Positions 35,464-43,728 of a stretch of DNA of 64,000 bases are shown here, one piece after another. How positions within the stretch are numbered: position 1 is the first letter of the stretch; each line of letters begins with the position of its first letter. The stretch spans positions 1,527,137 to 1,591,136 of the forward strand of contig NZ_JAMTCI010000001.1 of assembly GCF_024171765.1 (NCBI RefSeq), read 5' to 3'. The translations under genes were made by a program, and so were the position numbers. The DNA comes from Williamsia deligens (GTDB taxonomy: Bacteria; Actinomycetota; Actinomycetes; Mycobacteriales; Mycobacteriaceae). Under the pieces are notes generated by a model, which was given only the letters and a program-made list of their open reading frames with translations, ran no database searches and was not told where the DNA came from.

Positions 35464-36072
35464 TCACCGGTCGGGGGCGAGTCCGTCCGACACCGCCACC
35501 GACCGCTCGCCGGGCGCCGGGAAGACGTCGAGGACGACGTCGTCGTCGCGATAGCGGGCCATGGGTGCACCGAGGTGGCGCCGCAGATGCTCGTGGACGT
35601 CGTCGCCGCTGCGGACGTGCTCGGGGACCGGGTGTCGGAAGTGCACGGCGACCAGGGTCGCGCCCGCCCGGCTGCAGTCGGCCAACCACGTCATGACGCT
35701 GTCGAGGTCCTCGTCCGCGAGGTAGTACAGCACCTCGCTGACGACGACGAGGTCGTGGTGTCGGCTCGGTCTCCAGGTCACGATGTCGCCCACCTCGAGC
35801 CGGACGCGATCGGCCGCGGCGGCGAGACGACGGCGGGCGGTCTCCACACCGCGGGGATGCAGTTCCACGCACGTCAGCCGCTCGCACCGGTCGAGAAGGA
35901 CTTCGCTGAGGACCCCGGTCGACGACCCGAGTTCGAGGGCGTCGGCGTACCGGGCCCGAGGGAGTGCGGCGACCGTGAGGTCGCGTTTGCGCTTCTCGTA
36001 CCAGTGCTGCTCGAAGCCCCACGGGTCCGGGCCCGCGCCGTACATCGCGTCGAAGTAGCCCGGGTCGGTCAC
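35464..36072 (-). CDS. NodS-like SAM-dependent methyltransferase
   Basis: 202 residues from a GTG at 36072. It opens with the NodS-family hallmark DPWGFEQHWYEKRKRDLTVAAL near residues 15-36 (key part GFEQHWYEKRKRD), then SAM site ALELGSSTGVLSEVLL near residue 46. NodS N-methylates the de-acetylated glucosamine of rhizobial Nod factors. Here it is the last gene of a six-gene operon that also has a PIG-L deacetylase and a GT2 glycosyltransferase. An N-methylated amino-sugar product is therefore a reasonable guess. Confidence 0.88.
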   Translation of the reverse strand: MTDPGYFDAMYGAGPDPWGFEQHWYEKRKRDLTVAALPRARYADALELGSSTGVLSEVLLDRCERLTCVELHPRGVETARRRLAAAADRVRLEVGDIVTWRPSRHHDLVVVSEVLYYLADEDLDSVMTWLADCSRAGATLVAVHFRHPVPEHVRSGDDVHEHLRRHLGAPMARYRDDDVVLDVFPAPGERSVAVSDGLAPDR

Positions 36073-36085
36073 GTCACCACCCGGG

Positions 36086-36862
36086 TCACGTGAAGAACAG
36101 TTCGGTGTCGGTGACCAACCGGTCGAGCACCGCCGGCGGGAGGACCGCGCGATCGGCCGGGTGATCGGACAGGTCGGCGATCTGACTCGTGAACTGCTCG
36201 ACCGCACGACGTTTCGCCGCGACGACGTCCGGCGGCAACGACAGCACCCGGCTGCGTTCCCACGGGACGGACACGTCGCCGGGCCTCGCCCAGTGCCACA
36301 TCCACACCGGGTACTCGAGATAGACGCTGCCCGACGCCGCCGATGCCGTCGCCGCAGCCCAGCCGACCGCCGCGTGGTCCGGGTGACGGTCTCCCCGCCA
36401 CACGCCGACGACGACGTCGTGCCCGCCGAACGTGCTGATGGCGGCCTCGATCTCGACCACGAGGTCCTCCGCGTGGCCGGCCAGACCACCGTCGGGGAAC
36501 GTGCGGTGCTGCACGTGCTCGACACCGAGCTCGTCGAGGGCGAGGACGAGTTCCCGCCGACGACGCTCCGCGAGTTCATCCGGTGTGTGGGTCGGGGAGC
36601 CGGGGTGGGAGGCACCGCCGTCCGACAGACACAGGACGGTGACGCGGCCGCCGTCGCGCACGGTCTGGGCCATCAGCCCACCGGCACCGAGCACCTCGTC
36701 GTCCGGATGTGCGGCCACCACCAGCATCTTCACCGCCGGCGTGCGGGCCGGATGGTCGGCGTCGAGCTCGGTGAACGGGTGCTCTGCGATCCATTCGCGC
36801 CACCGGGCGGCCGGGGCGACGCCCGGATCAGACCCGTTGAACGCAGGCGTCGGGTCCGTCAC
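36086..36862 (-). CDS. PIG-L/LmbE family deacetylase
   Basis: 258 residues from a GTG at 36862, which overlaps the stop of the gene before it. Zinc motif AAHPDDE near residue 53 and a second HPDH motif (RGDRHPDHAAVGWA) near residue 165. The family removes N-acetyl groups from GlcNAc conjugates (MshB, GlcNAc-PI, lincomycin and teicoplanin enzymes). It is 13 bp upstream of the NodS-like gene. In this operon it would expose the amine that the methyltransferase modifies (inference). Confidence 0.9.
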   Translation of the reverse strand: MTDPTPAFNGSDPGVAPAARWREWIAEHPFTELDADHPARTPAVKMLVVAAHPDDEVLGAGGLMAQTVRDGGRVTVLCLSDGGASHPGSPTHTPDELAERRRRELVLALDELGVEHVQHRTFPDGGLAGHAEDLVVEIEAAISTFGGHDVVVGVWRGDRHPDHAAVGWAAATASAASGSVYLEYPVWMWHWARPGDVSVPWERSRVLSLPPDVVAAKRRAVEQFTSQIADLSDHPADRAVLPPAVLDRLVTDTELFFT

Positions 36863-37893
36863 GGTGCGACGACCTCGTCCTTGAGGCCGTCGGACGTCGC
36901 GACGAGGTCGCCGAGGGCGGCGGTGGCAACGAGATCGCCGAGGGCGGCGAGATCGTGGTCGGCGTGCGACTGCCGGATGTAGACGGTCAGGTCGGCGACG
37001 GCCGCGGCGTGGGCAGCGTCGCCGACCATCGGTCCGGGCCCGAGTGCCCGTCCGGCACGGTCGAGGACGGTGTCGGCGACAGCCTCGACGGCCGCACGGG
37101 TCCGGAGGGCGGTAACGCGCGCGACGGCCAGATCGTGCGGGTGACGGTCGACGACGGCCGCGGCCTCCCGCAGGACCGCACGTCCCGTCCAGATCGCGGT
37201 GTCCACGGCGCCGAGGTGCGACCGGGAGAGGGCGTCGTCGCGGTGTCCTCGGTGTACACGGTCGGCGACTCGCTGCGCGCCCCCGAACCAGCACGCCGCG
37301 ACACCGATCGCACCGTGCCAGAAGCCGGGACGGTCGAGGTAGTCCGATCCACTGGCGACCCGTCGAGCGACGACGTCATCGAAGCGGACCGCATGGGTCC
37401 GGGTGGCCGCCATCCCGGCGGCGTGCCAGTCCCGGTCGTCGACGACCGCGACACCGCTGCGACGCAGGTCGACGGCGAACATCGCGCGGGTCGGTCCGGC
37501 CTCGCCGTCGCCCTCCCACGCGGTGACGAGGGCATGGGTGCACCCCACCGCACCCGAACACCACGGCTTCACGCCCGACAGATGCCAACGCCCGCCGCTG
37601 CGGCGGGCCCGGAGACGGACCCCGCTCGCCTCGGCCGCCCAGACACCCCACAGCTCGTCGGGTCCCGGGGCGGCTCCGTCCAGGTCCTGCAGGATCTGCG
37701 TCGCGTCCACGTGGGCCTCGACGAGCCGGCCGACCGGGATGTCGTCGCGGGCCAGGGCGGCGAGCGCGTCGAGACGCTCCTGGGTGCGCCCGGACCCCGG
37801 CGCGGGCAGGCTCACCCCCGCGACCGCCTGTCGCGCGCGGGTCACCGCGTCCCGCTTCTGCACTGCCGAGACGTCGGCCACCCACGCGATCAC
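36859..37893 (-). CDS. Acyl-CoA-dehydrogenase-like protein in the sugar operon
   Basis: 344 residues from a GTG at 37893 that overlaps the glycosyltransferase stop (GTGA). The mid-region has the flavin-domain pattern LWGVWAAEASGVRLRA, HLSGVKPWCSGAVGCTHALV and a two-helix C-terminal domain. It is short for an ACAD (usually ~380), and the YEGT-type catalytic Glu is not seen. It may bind flavin but not act on acyl-CoA. Near the C-terminus the nonapeptide AALGDLVAT is duplicated. It is found with PIG-L, GT2 and NodS-like genes in an operon; function unknown. Confidence 0.8.
   Translation of the reverse strand: MIAWVADVSAVQKRDAVTRARQAVAGVSLPAPGSGRTQERLDALAALARDDIPVGRLVEAHVDATQILQDLDGAAPGPDELWGVWAAEASGVRLRARRSGGRWHLSGVKPWCSGAVGCTHALVTAWEGDGEAGPTRAMFAVDLRRSGVAVVDDRDWHAAGMAATRTHAVRFDDVVARRVASGSDYLDRPGFWHGAIGVAACWFGGAQRVADRVHRGHRDDALSRSHLGAVDTAIWTGRAVLREAAAVVDRHPHDLAVARVTALRTRAAVEAVADTVLDRAGRALGPGPMVGDAAHAAAVADLTVYIRQSHADHDLAALGDLVATAALGDLVATSDGLKDEVVAP
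36895..36948. repeat. 27-bp tandem duplication in coding sequence
   Basis: Two imperfect 27-bp units (36895-36921 and 36922-36948) encode AALGDLVAT twice, with synonymous differences. The frame is kept. Possible recent slippage or an added helix turn at the C-terminus of the ACAD-like protein. Confidence 0.85.
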
Positions 37894-38633
37894 GAGGACC
37901 CGGCGATCTGCGGTGTCACACCGGGCGCTGCAGGCCGGGCGTCTTCCGGGGGGTCCATGAGGTCGACGAGGGCATCGGCGAAACCGGCCGGAGCGCGACC
38001 GTGTCGACGCGTGGACGTGGCGACGGGTGTCTCGGTCCCCCAGCAGACGGTGTGGCCGGCGGCGAGCAGGGCGTCGACGACGTGGACGTCCTCGTCGTGC
38101 GCGACCTGCGGGAAACCACCGATCGCGGCATAGGCCGACGCTCTCACCCCGAGATTGGCGCCGTGGACGTGCCCGTGTCCGCCCGGGTGCCGCTGTACGC
38201 GGTACTCGGCGTCGAAGACCTGCCCGGCGTCGCTGCGCCACCCCTCCCAGTCGCGGGCGACGACGGTGCCCGCGACGACGTCGGCGCCGGCGTTCGCGAG
38301 GTCGACCTGACGACGGAGCCAGTCGAGGGGTACGCGGGAGTCCGCATCCGTCGTGGCGAACCACACGTCACCGTCGGTCGGTTGCCCGGCGAAGCCCGCC
38401 CGACGCGCACCACCGACGGTGCGGAGATCCACGGTCACCACGCGCACGCCGGGACCCGGCACGGCGTGCGACCCGTCGGAACAGGCATCGAGGACCACGG
38501 TCACGTCGACCGGGACGCCGGCCTCGGCGGACGCCGCCGCGAGCGCGTCCAGCGCCCCCGGCAGTTCCCGTTCCTCGTCGTGCACGGGGACGACGACGAC
38601 CACGCGCCGGATCGGCGCCCGGACCCGTGTCAT
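37890..38633 (-). CDS. Family 2 glycosyltransferase
   Basis: 247 residues from the ATG at 38633, 7 bp after the HAD gene. GT-A fold: VVVVVPVHDEERELPGAL near residue 10 (here VVPVHDEEREL), DxD-like TTDADSRV near 98 and the acceptor-site motif AHDEDVHVVDAL near 180. No membrane segment, so it is a soluble transferase that would add a sugar to a lipid, sugar or small-molecule acceptor. It sits mid-operon with deacetylase and methyltransferase genes. The donor is unknown. Confidence 0.88.
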   Translation of the reverse strand: MTRVRAPIRRVVVVVPVHDEERELPGALDALAAASAEAGVPVDVTVVLDACSDGSHAVPGPGVRVVTVDLRTVGGARRAGFAGQPTDGDVWFATTDADSRVPLDWLRRQVDLANAGADVVAGTVVARDWEGWRSDAGQVFDAEYRVQRHPGGHGHVHGANLGVRASAYAAIGGFPQVAHDEDVHVVDALLAAGHTVCWGTETPVATSTRRHGRAPAGFADALVDLMDPPEDARPAAPGVTPQIAGSS

Positions 38634-38640
38634 CGCGGTC

Positions 38641-39309
38641 TCACGCATACAGCGGGCAGTTCGCGAGGACGTCGGCCGGATCGCGGTAGGTCTCGCTCGC
38701 ACCCGCCGCGATCAGCTCCGCGGAACCGATCCCGCCCGAACACACCCCGATCCCCCCGACACCGAGGGGTGTGGCCGCGAGGAAGTCCCAGGTGGCGTCG
38801 CCCATCATGACCGCCGCGGACGCGGAGACCCGCGCCCGGCCGAGCGCGATGTCCACGACGGTCCCGTCGGGCTTCGCCGTCTCGACGTCCTCCGAGGAGG
38901 TCACCGCGTCGACGAGATCGTCGACGTCGAGGAGCTTGCGCAGCGCCTGCAGTTCGTGATCGGGCGCGGACGTCGCCAGCACCACCGTCATGCCGTGGTC
39001 CTTCGTGGCGCGCACGAGCTCCCGCGCACCCGGCAGGACGGTCAGCTGATCGACGCGGTCGCCGTAGCGGTCGTCGTGTCCGGACGACAGCGCCGACGAC
39101 AGGGAGTCGTCCGCGCGATCCGCCCCGGCGATCTCCATCAGCTCACCGACGAGCAGGCCACCGTCCTTGCCGATCCGACGGTGGATCTCGGTGTGCGGCA
39201 CCGACAGTCCCTGCGCGGCGAACGACTCCCACCATGCGACGACGTGGTCGTACACGGAGTCCACCAGCGTCCCGTCGATGTCGAACAGGACCGCCTGGAT
39301 GCGGCTCAC
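38641..39309 (-). CDS. HAD-family phosphatase
   Basis: 222 residues from a GTG overlapping the catalase stop. Motif [15 protein letters not shown] near residue 8, motif [10 protein letters not shown] near 108, motif III with lysine at AKPDGT near 140, and GDATWDF near 160. Beta-phosphoglucomutase or phosphoglycolate-phosphatase-like subgroup. It probably dephosphorylates a small sugar phosphate. Translational coupling to catalase on one side and the glycosyltransferase on the other marks it as part of the operon. Confidence 0.9.
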   Translation of the reverse strand: MSRIQAVLFDIDGTLVDSVYDHVVAWWESFAAQGLSVPHTEIHRRIGKDGGLLVGELMEIAGADRADDSLSSALSSGHDDRYGDRVDQLTVLPGARELVRATKDHGMTVVLATSAPDHELQALRKLLDVDDLVDAVTSSEDVETAKPDGTVVDIALGRARVSASAAVMMGDATWDFLAATPLGVGGIGVCSGGIGSAELIAAGASETYRDPADVLANCPLYA

Positions 39310-40865
39310 ACGCGGGCGCGCATCTCGGCGCGTGCGGGGTTGTCCTGCTGGTCGGCCTTCGGGTCGTCCATGTCGGACTTCTCCGCGACACCCTCGGCGA
39401 TGGCGTCGCCGACGCTCGGGTCGATCCGTCGCCAGTACTCGAGCGCACGCTCGAGCACCGGCGCGGAGACCCCGTTGAGCAGGTGGCCGACGACGTTGTC
39501 GACCAGCCGCTCCCGGGCCGAGGAGTCCATCACGTCCCGGATCAACGCCCCGGCCTGGCCGAAGTCGTCGTCCTCGGGGTGATCGACGTACGCGCTGCGG
39601 ACGATGGCACCGTCGGCGGCCCAGCCGGGGTCGAGTGTCGCCGGCGGGTCGGAGTGTGCACCGCCCTTCGAGTTCGGGGCGTAGACGGGATCGCTCACGG
39701 GCGTCACCCGCATCGCGCCGTCCTTTGAGTAGCTGTGCGCCGGGACGGTGGGCGCGTTGACCGGGACCTGTTTGTAATTGGCGCCGATCCGGTAGCGGTG
39801 TGCGTCGGAGTAGGCGAACGACCGCGCCAGCAACATCCGGTCGGGGCTGAGACCGATCCCGGGCACGAGGCTGTTCGGCTCGAACGCGGCCTGCTCGATC
39901 TCGGTGTGGTGGTCGGAGGGGTTGCGGTTCAGGGTGAGTCGCCCGACCTCCCGCAGCGGGTAGTCGGCGTGCGGCCACACCTTGGTCAGGTCGAACGGGT
40001 TGTACCGGTAGGCGGCAGCGTCGTCGTAGGGCATCAGCTGCACCTTGAGCGTCCACGACGGGTGGTCCCCGGCAGCGATCGACTCGAATAGGTCACGGGT
40101 GTGGTAGTCGGTGTCCGCCGACGCCATCTGATCGGCCTCGTCCTGAGTGAAGCACTCGACGCCCTGGTCGGTGATGAAGTGGTACTTCACCCAGTGCTTC
40201 ACGCCCTCGGCGTTGACCCACAGATAGGTGTGCGAGGAGTAGCCGTTCATGTGGCGCCAGGTGCGGGGGATACCGCGGTCACCCATGAGCCAGGTGACCT
40301 GGTGCGCGGACTCCGGCGACAGTGTCCAGAAGTCCCACTGCATGTCGTGATCGCGAAGGTTGTTGTCCGCCCGGCGTTTCTGCGACCGGATGAAGTGCTG
40401 GAACTTCATCGGGTCCTTGATGAAGAAGATCGGCGTGTTGTTGCCGACCATGTCGTAGTTGCCCTCGCGGGTGTAGAACTTCAGCGCGAAACCGCGGGGG
40501 TCCCGCCAGGTGTCGGGGCTTCCCCGCTCGCCGGCCACCGTGGAGAACCGGGACAGGACCTCCGTCTTCTCGCCGGGCGAGAAGACTGCGGCGGCGGTGA
40601 ACTCCGTGACGTCCGCGGTGGTCTCGAACACACCGAAAGCGCCACTGCCCTTGGCGTGCGGCTGGCGCTCGGGGATGCGTTCCCGGTTGAACTGCGCCAT
40701 CTGCTCGATGAGGTAGTGGTCGTGCAGGACGATCGGGCCGCCTGCCCCGACGGTCAGCGAGTGTTGGTCGCTCGGCGCCGGCGCACCGGAATCGGTGGTC
40801 GTGCGCGGCTGCGTCCCATATGAATCGGCGCCAGAAAGGTTGGCGGACTTTGAATTCGGCGACAT
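39306..40865 (-). CDS. katA: Monofunctional haem catalase
   Basis: 519 residues from the ATG at 40865. The distal histidine is H70 in [23 protein letters not shown] lies near residue 140, and the haem-ligating tyrosine is in the [14 protein letters not shown] region near 350. Clade-3 type small-subunit catalase with a slightly long C-terminus. It converts hydrogen peroxide to water and oxygen. A consensus promoter lies 59-86 bp upstream. It is the first gene of a six-gene operon with sugar-modifying enzymes, an unusual setting. Confidence 0.95.
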   Translation of the reverse strand: MSPNSKSANLSGADSYGTQPRTTTDSGAPAPSDQHSLTVGAGGPIVLHDHYLIEQMAQFNRERIPERQPHAKGSGAFGVFETTADVTEFTAAAVFSPGEKTEVLSRFSTVAGERGSPDTWRDPRGFALKFYTREGNYDMVGNNTPIFFIKDPMKFQHFIRSQKRRADNNLRDHDMQWDFWTLSPESAHQVTWLMGDRGIPRTWRHMNGYSSHTYLWVNAEGVKHWVKYHFITDQGVECFTQDEADQMASADTDYHTRDLFESIAAGDHPSWTLKVQLMPYDDAAAYRYNPFDLTKVWPHADYPLREVGRLTLNRNPSDHHTEIEQAAFEPNSLVPGIGLSPDRMLLARSFAYSDAHRYRIGANYKQVPVNAPTVPAHSYSKDGAMRVTPVSDPVYAPNSKGGAHSDPPATLDPGWAADGAIVRSAYVDHPEDDDFGQAGALIRDVMDSSARERLVDNVVGHLLNGVSAPVLERALEYWRRIDPSVGDAIAEGVAEKSDMDDPKADQQDNPARAEMRARV

Positions 40866-40923
40866 GAGGCCTCCGGCCGTCGGTCGTACGACGAGCACCC
40901 GAGGGCTTCAGGCCGTGTGACCG

Positions 40924-40951
40924 ATACTATCCAGACACCCTGCACTGTCAA
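40924..40951 (-). promoter_or_regulatory. SigA-type promoter of the catalase operon
   Basis: On the minus strand TTGACA (40946-40951), 16 bp, TAGTAT (40924-40929). The predicted start near 40917 gives a leader of about 50 nt. It is in the 101-bp divergent gap with the ANTAR gene. Confidence 0.6.
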
Positions 40952-40966
40952 CCGAGAGAACCGACG

Positions 40967-41683
40967 ATGAACGCTGGCGGCAAGATCACCGGCGCCGAAC
41001 TGACCGCGCTGGCGCGCGCACTGCACGACCGTGGCGAGGACCTCGGCGAGGACGCGTTGCTGCCCTCGGTGACGCAGAGCGCCCTGGAGTACGTCGACGG
41101 CGCCGACTTCGTCGGCATCACGCTGGTCGACGGCAGCACGCTGACGTCGGTGGCGCCCACGGACCCCGTCGCGGCACGCCTCGACGAGCTCCAGCACGAA
41201 CTCCGCGAGGGACCGTGCCTCGAGGCGGCCTGGGCGGATCAGAAGGTGCTCGTGGAGGACCTGGACACCGAGACGCGGTGGCCACGGTTCGTCCGCCGGG
41301 TGCGTGACGAGACAGCCGTCCGGTCGATCCTCGCCTACCAACTGTTCCGCGGCGAGTCCGCCATGGGTGCACTGAACATCTACGCGACCGGGGCGCATGC
41401 CTTCTCGGCGGAGGCGCAGGAGGTGGCGCTGGCCGTCGCGACCCACGCGTCGTTGGCGCTGCACACCGCTCGTCGCGGCGACCAGTTCAGCAGTGCCCTC
41501 GCCAGCCGCGACGTCATCGGCCAGGCCAAGGGCATCGTGATGGAACGGTTCGACGTCGACGCCGTGCGCGCGTGGGACCTCATCCGGAAGCTGTCGCAGG
41601 ACACCAACATCCGCGTGGCCGACGTGGCCCGGCAGCTCGTCGAGGCAGACCACCCCATCCGGCACCGCGACCTGCTCAACTGA
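40967..41683 (+). CDS. GAF-ANTAR transcription antitermination regulator
   Basis: 238 residues. An N-terminal GAF domain (residues ~15-165; ADFVGITLVDGSTLTS, EGPCLEAAW) is followed by a C-terminal ANTAR domain with ALASRDVIGQAKGIVMERFDVD near residue 180. ANTAR proteins bind paired hairpins in mRNA leaders to prevent termination; the GAF domain would sense a small molecule or redox state. It diverges from the catalase operon. Targets are unknown. Confidence 0.9.
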   Translation: MNAGGKITGAELTALARALHDRGEDLGEDALLPSVTQSALEYVDGADFVGITLVDGSTLTSVAPTDPVAARLDELQHELREGPCLEAAWADQKVLVEDLDTETRWPRFVRRVRDETAVRSILAYQLFRGESAMGALNIYATGAHAFSAEAQEVALAVATHASLALHTARRGDQFSSALASRDVIGQAKGIVMERFDVDAVRAWDLIRKLSQDTNIRVADVARQLVEADHPIRHRDLLN

Positions 41684-41702
41684 GCGTCGGTGATCCGTCG
41701 GA

Positions 41703-42140
41703 TCAGTCGGGGCGGGACTCGTGGCCGGGGCGGCCGTGCGTGCGCCGGCTCTCCTTCATCTCCGACTCGAAGACGTGACGCCTCCCGTCGAGCAGCTCGT
41801 CACGGACCTGCTTCTCGGCGGCACGCACGGTGTCGTAGTAGTTGTCGTCGTACTCCTCGACCAACTGGAACGACCACCGGCCGGGAAACGTGTTGAGCCC
41901 CACCACGTCCCGACGGACGCTGTCCGCCAGGGCCTGGTGACCCGCCTTCTCCAGCAGGTCCGCGGCCTCACCGAACGCGAGGTCCGCGTGTCCGGACAGC
42001 TGGTGCAGCTCGAACAGGTGCCCGCGGACGCGCTCCACGCACTCCAGCGCCTCGGTCATCTTCCCGACGGCCTCCACGGTGGCGTCGTCGACACCGGCAG
42101 GCCGGCGATGCGGGTCGTCGGCGGGCTGTTCGTCCCGCAT
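41703..42140 (-). CDS. Conserved actinobacterial hypothetical protein
   Basis: 145 residues, mostly helical, with conserved FPGRWSFQLVEEYDDNYYDTVRAAE near residues 88-112 (key part PGRWSFQLVEEYDDNYYD). The end RRTHGRPGHESRPD is typical of this family. Its ATG overlaps the stop of the EAL-DICT gene by one base, so the two are co-translated. No function is known. A short palindrome (41691-41705) at its stop may terminate this and the convergent ANTAR gene. Confidence 0.8.
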   Translation of the reverse strand: MRDEQPADDPHRRPAGVDDATVEAVGKMTEALECVERVRGHLFELHQLSGHADLAFGEAADLLEKAGHQALADSVRRDVVGLNTFPGRWSFQLVEEYDDNYYDTVRAAEKQVRDELLDGRRHVFESEMKESRRTHGRPGHESRPD

Positions 42141-43390
42141 CACTCGACCGTGAACCGGGTCAGGATCGAGTGCACCGCCTGCGTGACCGTGACGCGGTCG
42201 TAGGACTGGACGAAGTCGAACGTGCGCTCGAGATCGTCGGCCTCGACATGGAGATCGCGGGCGGACAGCAGCGCACAGAAATGGGGACCCAGCACGGCCA
42301 CGTTCCACTCGTCCACCAGCGGGTCGTCGGGCTCGAGCGGAGCGTGCTGCACGTTGCCGTCGATCATGTTCGCCAGGCCCACGCCGTACACGCCCGCGAG
42401 ACCGGCCCGCCCGGAGAGTTCCCGCCAGCGGTCGGCGGTGAGGGCGGTGAAGTGACGCGCGTGCTGGAAGGTGCCCAGCACGACCACCGCGGTGCCCGCG
42501 GCAGAGGCTTGCGCCTCCAGCGACTTGCTCATCTCGATGAGGAGACGCTTGGACCCGCGGCGCGGCTGATGGGCCGCAGTACCGATGAGGTACGGCGTCG
42601 AGAGTCCCGGATCGGGTGTGGCCCACACGGGGACGTCGGGGAGGGGCTCGAGGTCGTCGAGAACGACTTTCGCCGGGTCGTCGACGGGCGCGAAGAGGGC
42701 CCCCATCCCGTACGTCGCACCGATGGTCTGCGCAGCCATCAGACGCTCGTCGTTGTCGACACCCTCGGCGATGACGACGGCGTGGCTGCGCTCGACGTGC
42801 GCGGCGAGTGCGTGCGCCAGGCGGGCCTTGTCCGGTTCGGTGGTGCTCGACAGCAATTCCGGACCGGTGATGATGATGTCGGGCTCGATCAGCGCGAGCA
42901 GCGTGATGGCGTACTCGCTGACGCCGAGTCCGTCGACGCAGATCGTGTGACCCGCACGCCGGGCCGCGGTCACCTTCGTCATCGTGCGGTGCGGGCTGTG
43001 CAGCACCTCGTCGGGTCGGATCGAGATCGCGAGCCGCTCGGACCCGACCTCGACGGCGTCCAGATCGACCGAGTCGAGGTCGACCGAGACCAGGAGAGGG
43101 AGGCGCGCGGCCGCGGTCTGAGCGCGGTCGCTGCGGGCGAAGGCGAACTTGTGCCGGTCGAGCGCCATCTCCTGCTGCATGAGGCGCGCGGCGTGACGGA
43201 GGGCTTCGGCGGTACCCAGGGCGGAACCGCGCGGGCCGCGGACCTGGAGTTCGATGCCGGCCAGGACACGGTCACGCAGACGGCGGATCGGGGCGAACTG
43301 CATCCCGACCTCGAGAGCGCCGACGAATGAGTCCTCGTCGACCCCGAGCACCGGGCGTTCCTGGTGGACGGGTTGTGAGTCAGTGGACAT
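42140..43390 (-). CDS. Degenerate EAL domain plus DICT sensory domain protein
   Basis: 416 residues from the ATG at 43390; a GTG at 43399 is also possible. An EAL-fold part covers residues ~20-250: it has FAPIRRLRDRVLAGIELQVRG where an active enzyme has EALLR, and VVIAEGVDN near residue 205. Key metal ligands of EAL enzymes look replaced, so cyclic-di-GMP hydrolysis is doubtful. A DICT domain follows (GTAVVVLGTFQHARHFT near residue 310), which is associated with light and redox signalling. It likely works as a signal receptor with the small downstream protein. Confidence 0.85.
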   Translation of the reverse strand: MSTDSQPVHQERPVLGVDEDSFVGALEVGMQFAPIRRLRDRVLAGIELQVRGPRGSALGTAEALRHAARLMQQEMALDRHKFAFARSDRAQTAAARLPLLVSVDLDSVDLDAVEVGSERLAISIRPDEVLHSPHRTMTKVTAARRAGHTICVDGLGVSEYAITLLALIEPDIIITGPELLSSTTEPDKARLAHALAAHVERSHAVVIAEGVDNDERLMAAQTIGATYGMGALFAPVDDPAKVVLDDLEPLPDVPVWATPDPGLSTPYLIGTAAHQPRRGSKRLLIEMSKSLEAQASAAGTAVVVLGTFQHARHFTALTADRWRELSGRAGLAGVYGVGLANMIDGNVQHAPLEPDDPLVDEWNVAVLGPHFCALLSARDLHVEADDLERTFDFVQSYDRVTVTQAVHSILTRFTVE

Positions 43391-43728
43391 GGACGTCACC
43401 TGCTAACGGGGCGACCGAAGGCTCAAGGACAACAGTCTCGTTGTGGGACATCGGGCGTGTCGCGAGAGCCCTGAGCTCCCGACGGACGTCACGACGATGG
43501 GTCAGTGTCATGTGCTCTCCCGTCGCACCACCACCGTTGCGGTGCGATGTACGCACCACGGTGGTCCTGATCGGGGGATCCCGGATGGCGGGACCGTGGA
43601 CGGGGGCCGCTGCTCGACCTGGTACCCAGAGTAACGGGATGTCACGACGCGGTCCAGAGAACGTCACGCAACGGACCCGGCCGTAGGTGTCGGTCACGAA
43701 TCGATAACGGGAGCCTCCAGCGGAGAGG
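43391..43728. other. 338-bp gap without a gene
   Basis: It lies between the EAL-DICT start and the pcnA stop. No frame has protein character. It contains inverted repeats ACAAC-N6-GTTGT (43429-43444) and GGTGCG-N5-CGCACC (43541-43557), which may be operators for the EAL-DICT operon. No clear promoter hexamers or terminator were found. Confidence 0.5.

Noticed and set aside
43443-43634. Short ORF in the gap before the EAL-DICT gene
   Set aside because: No ribosome site and no protein-like composition.
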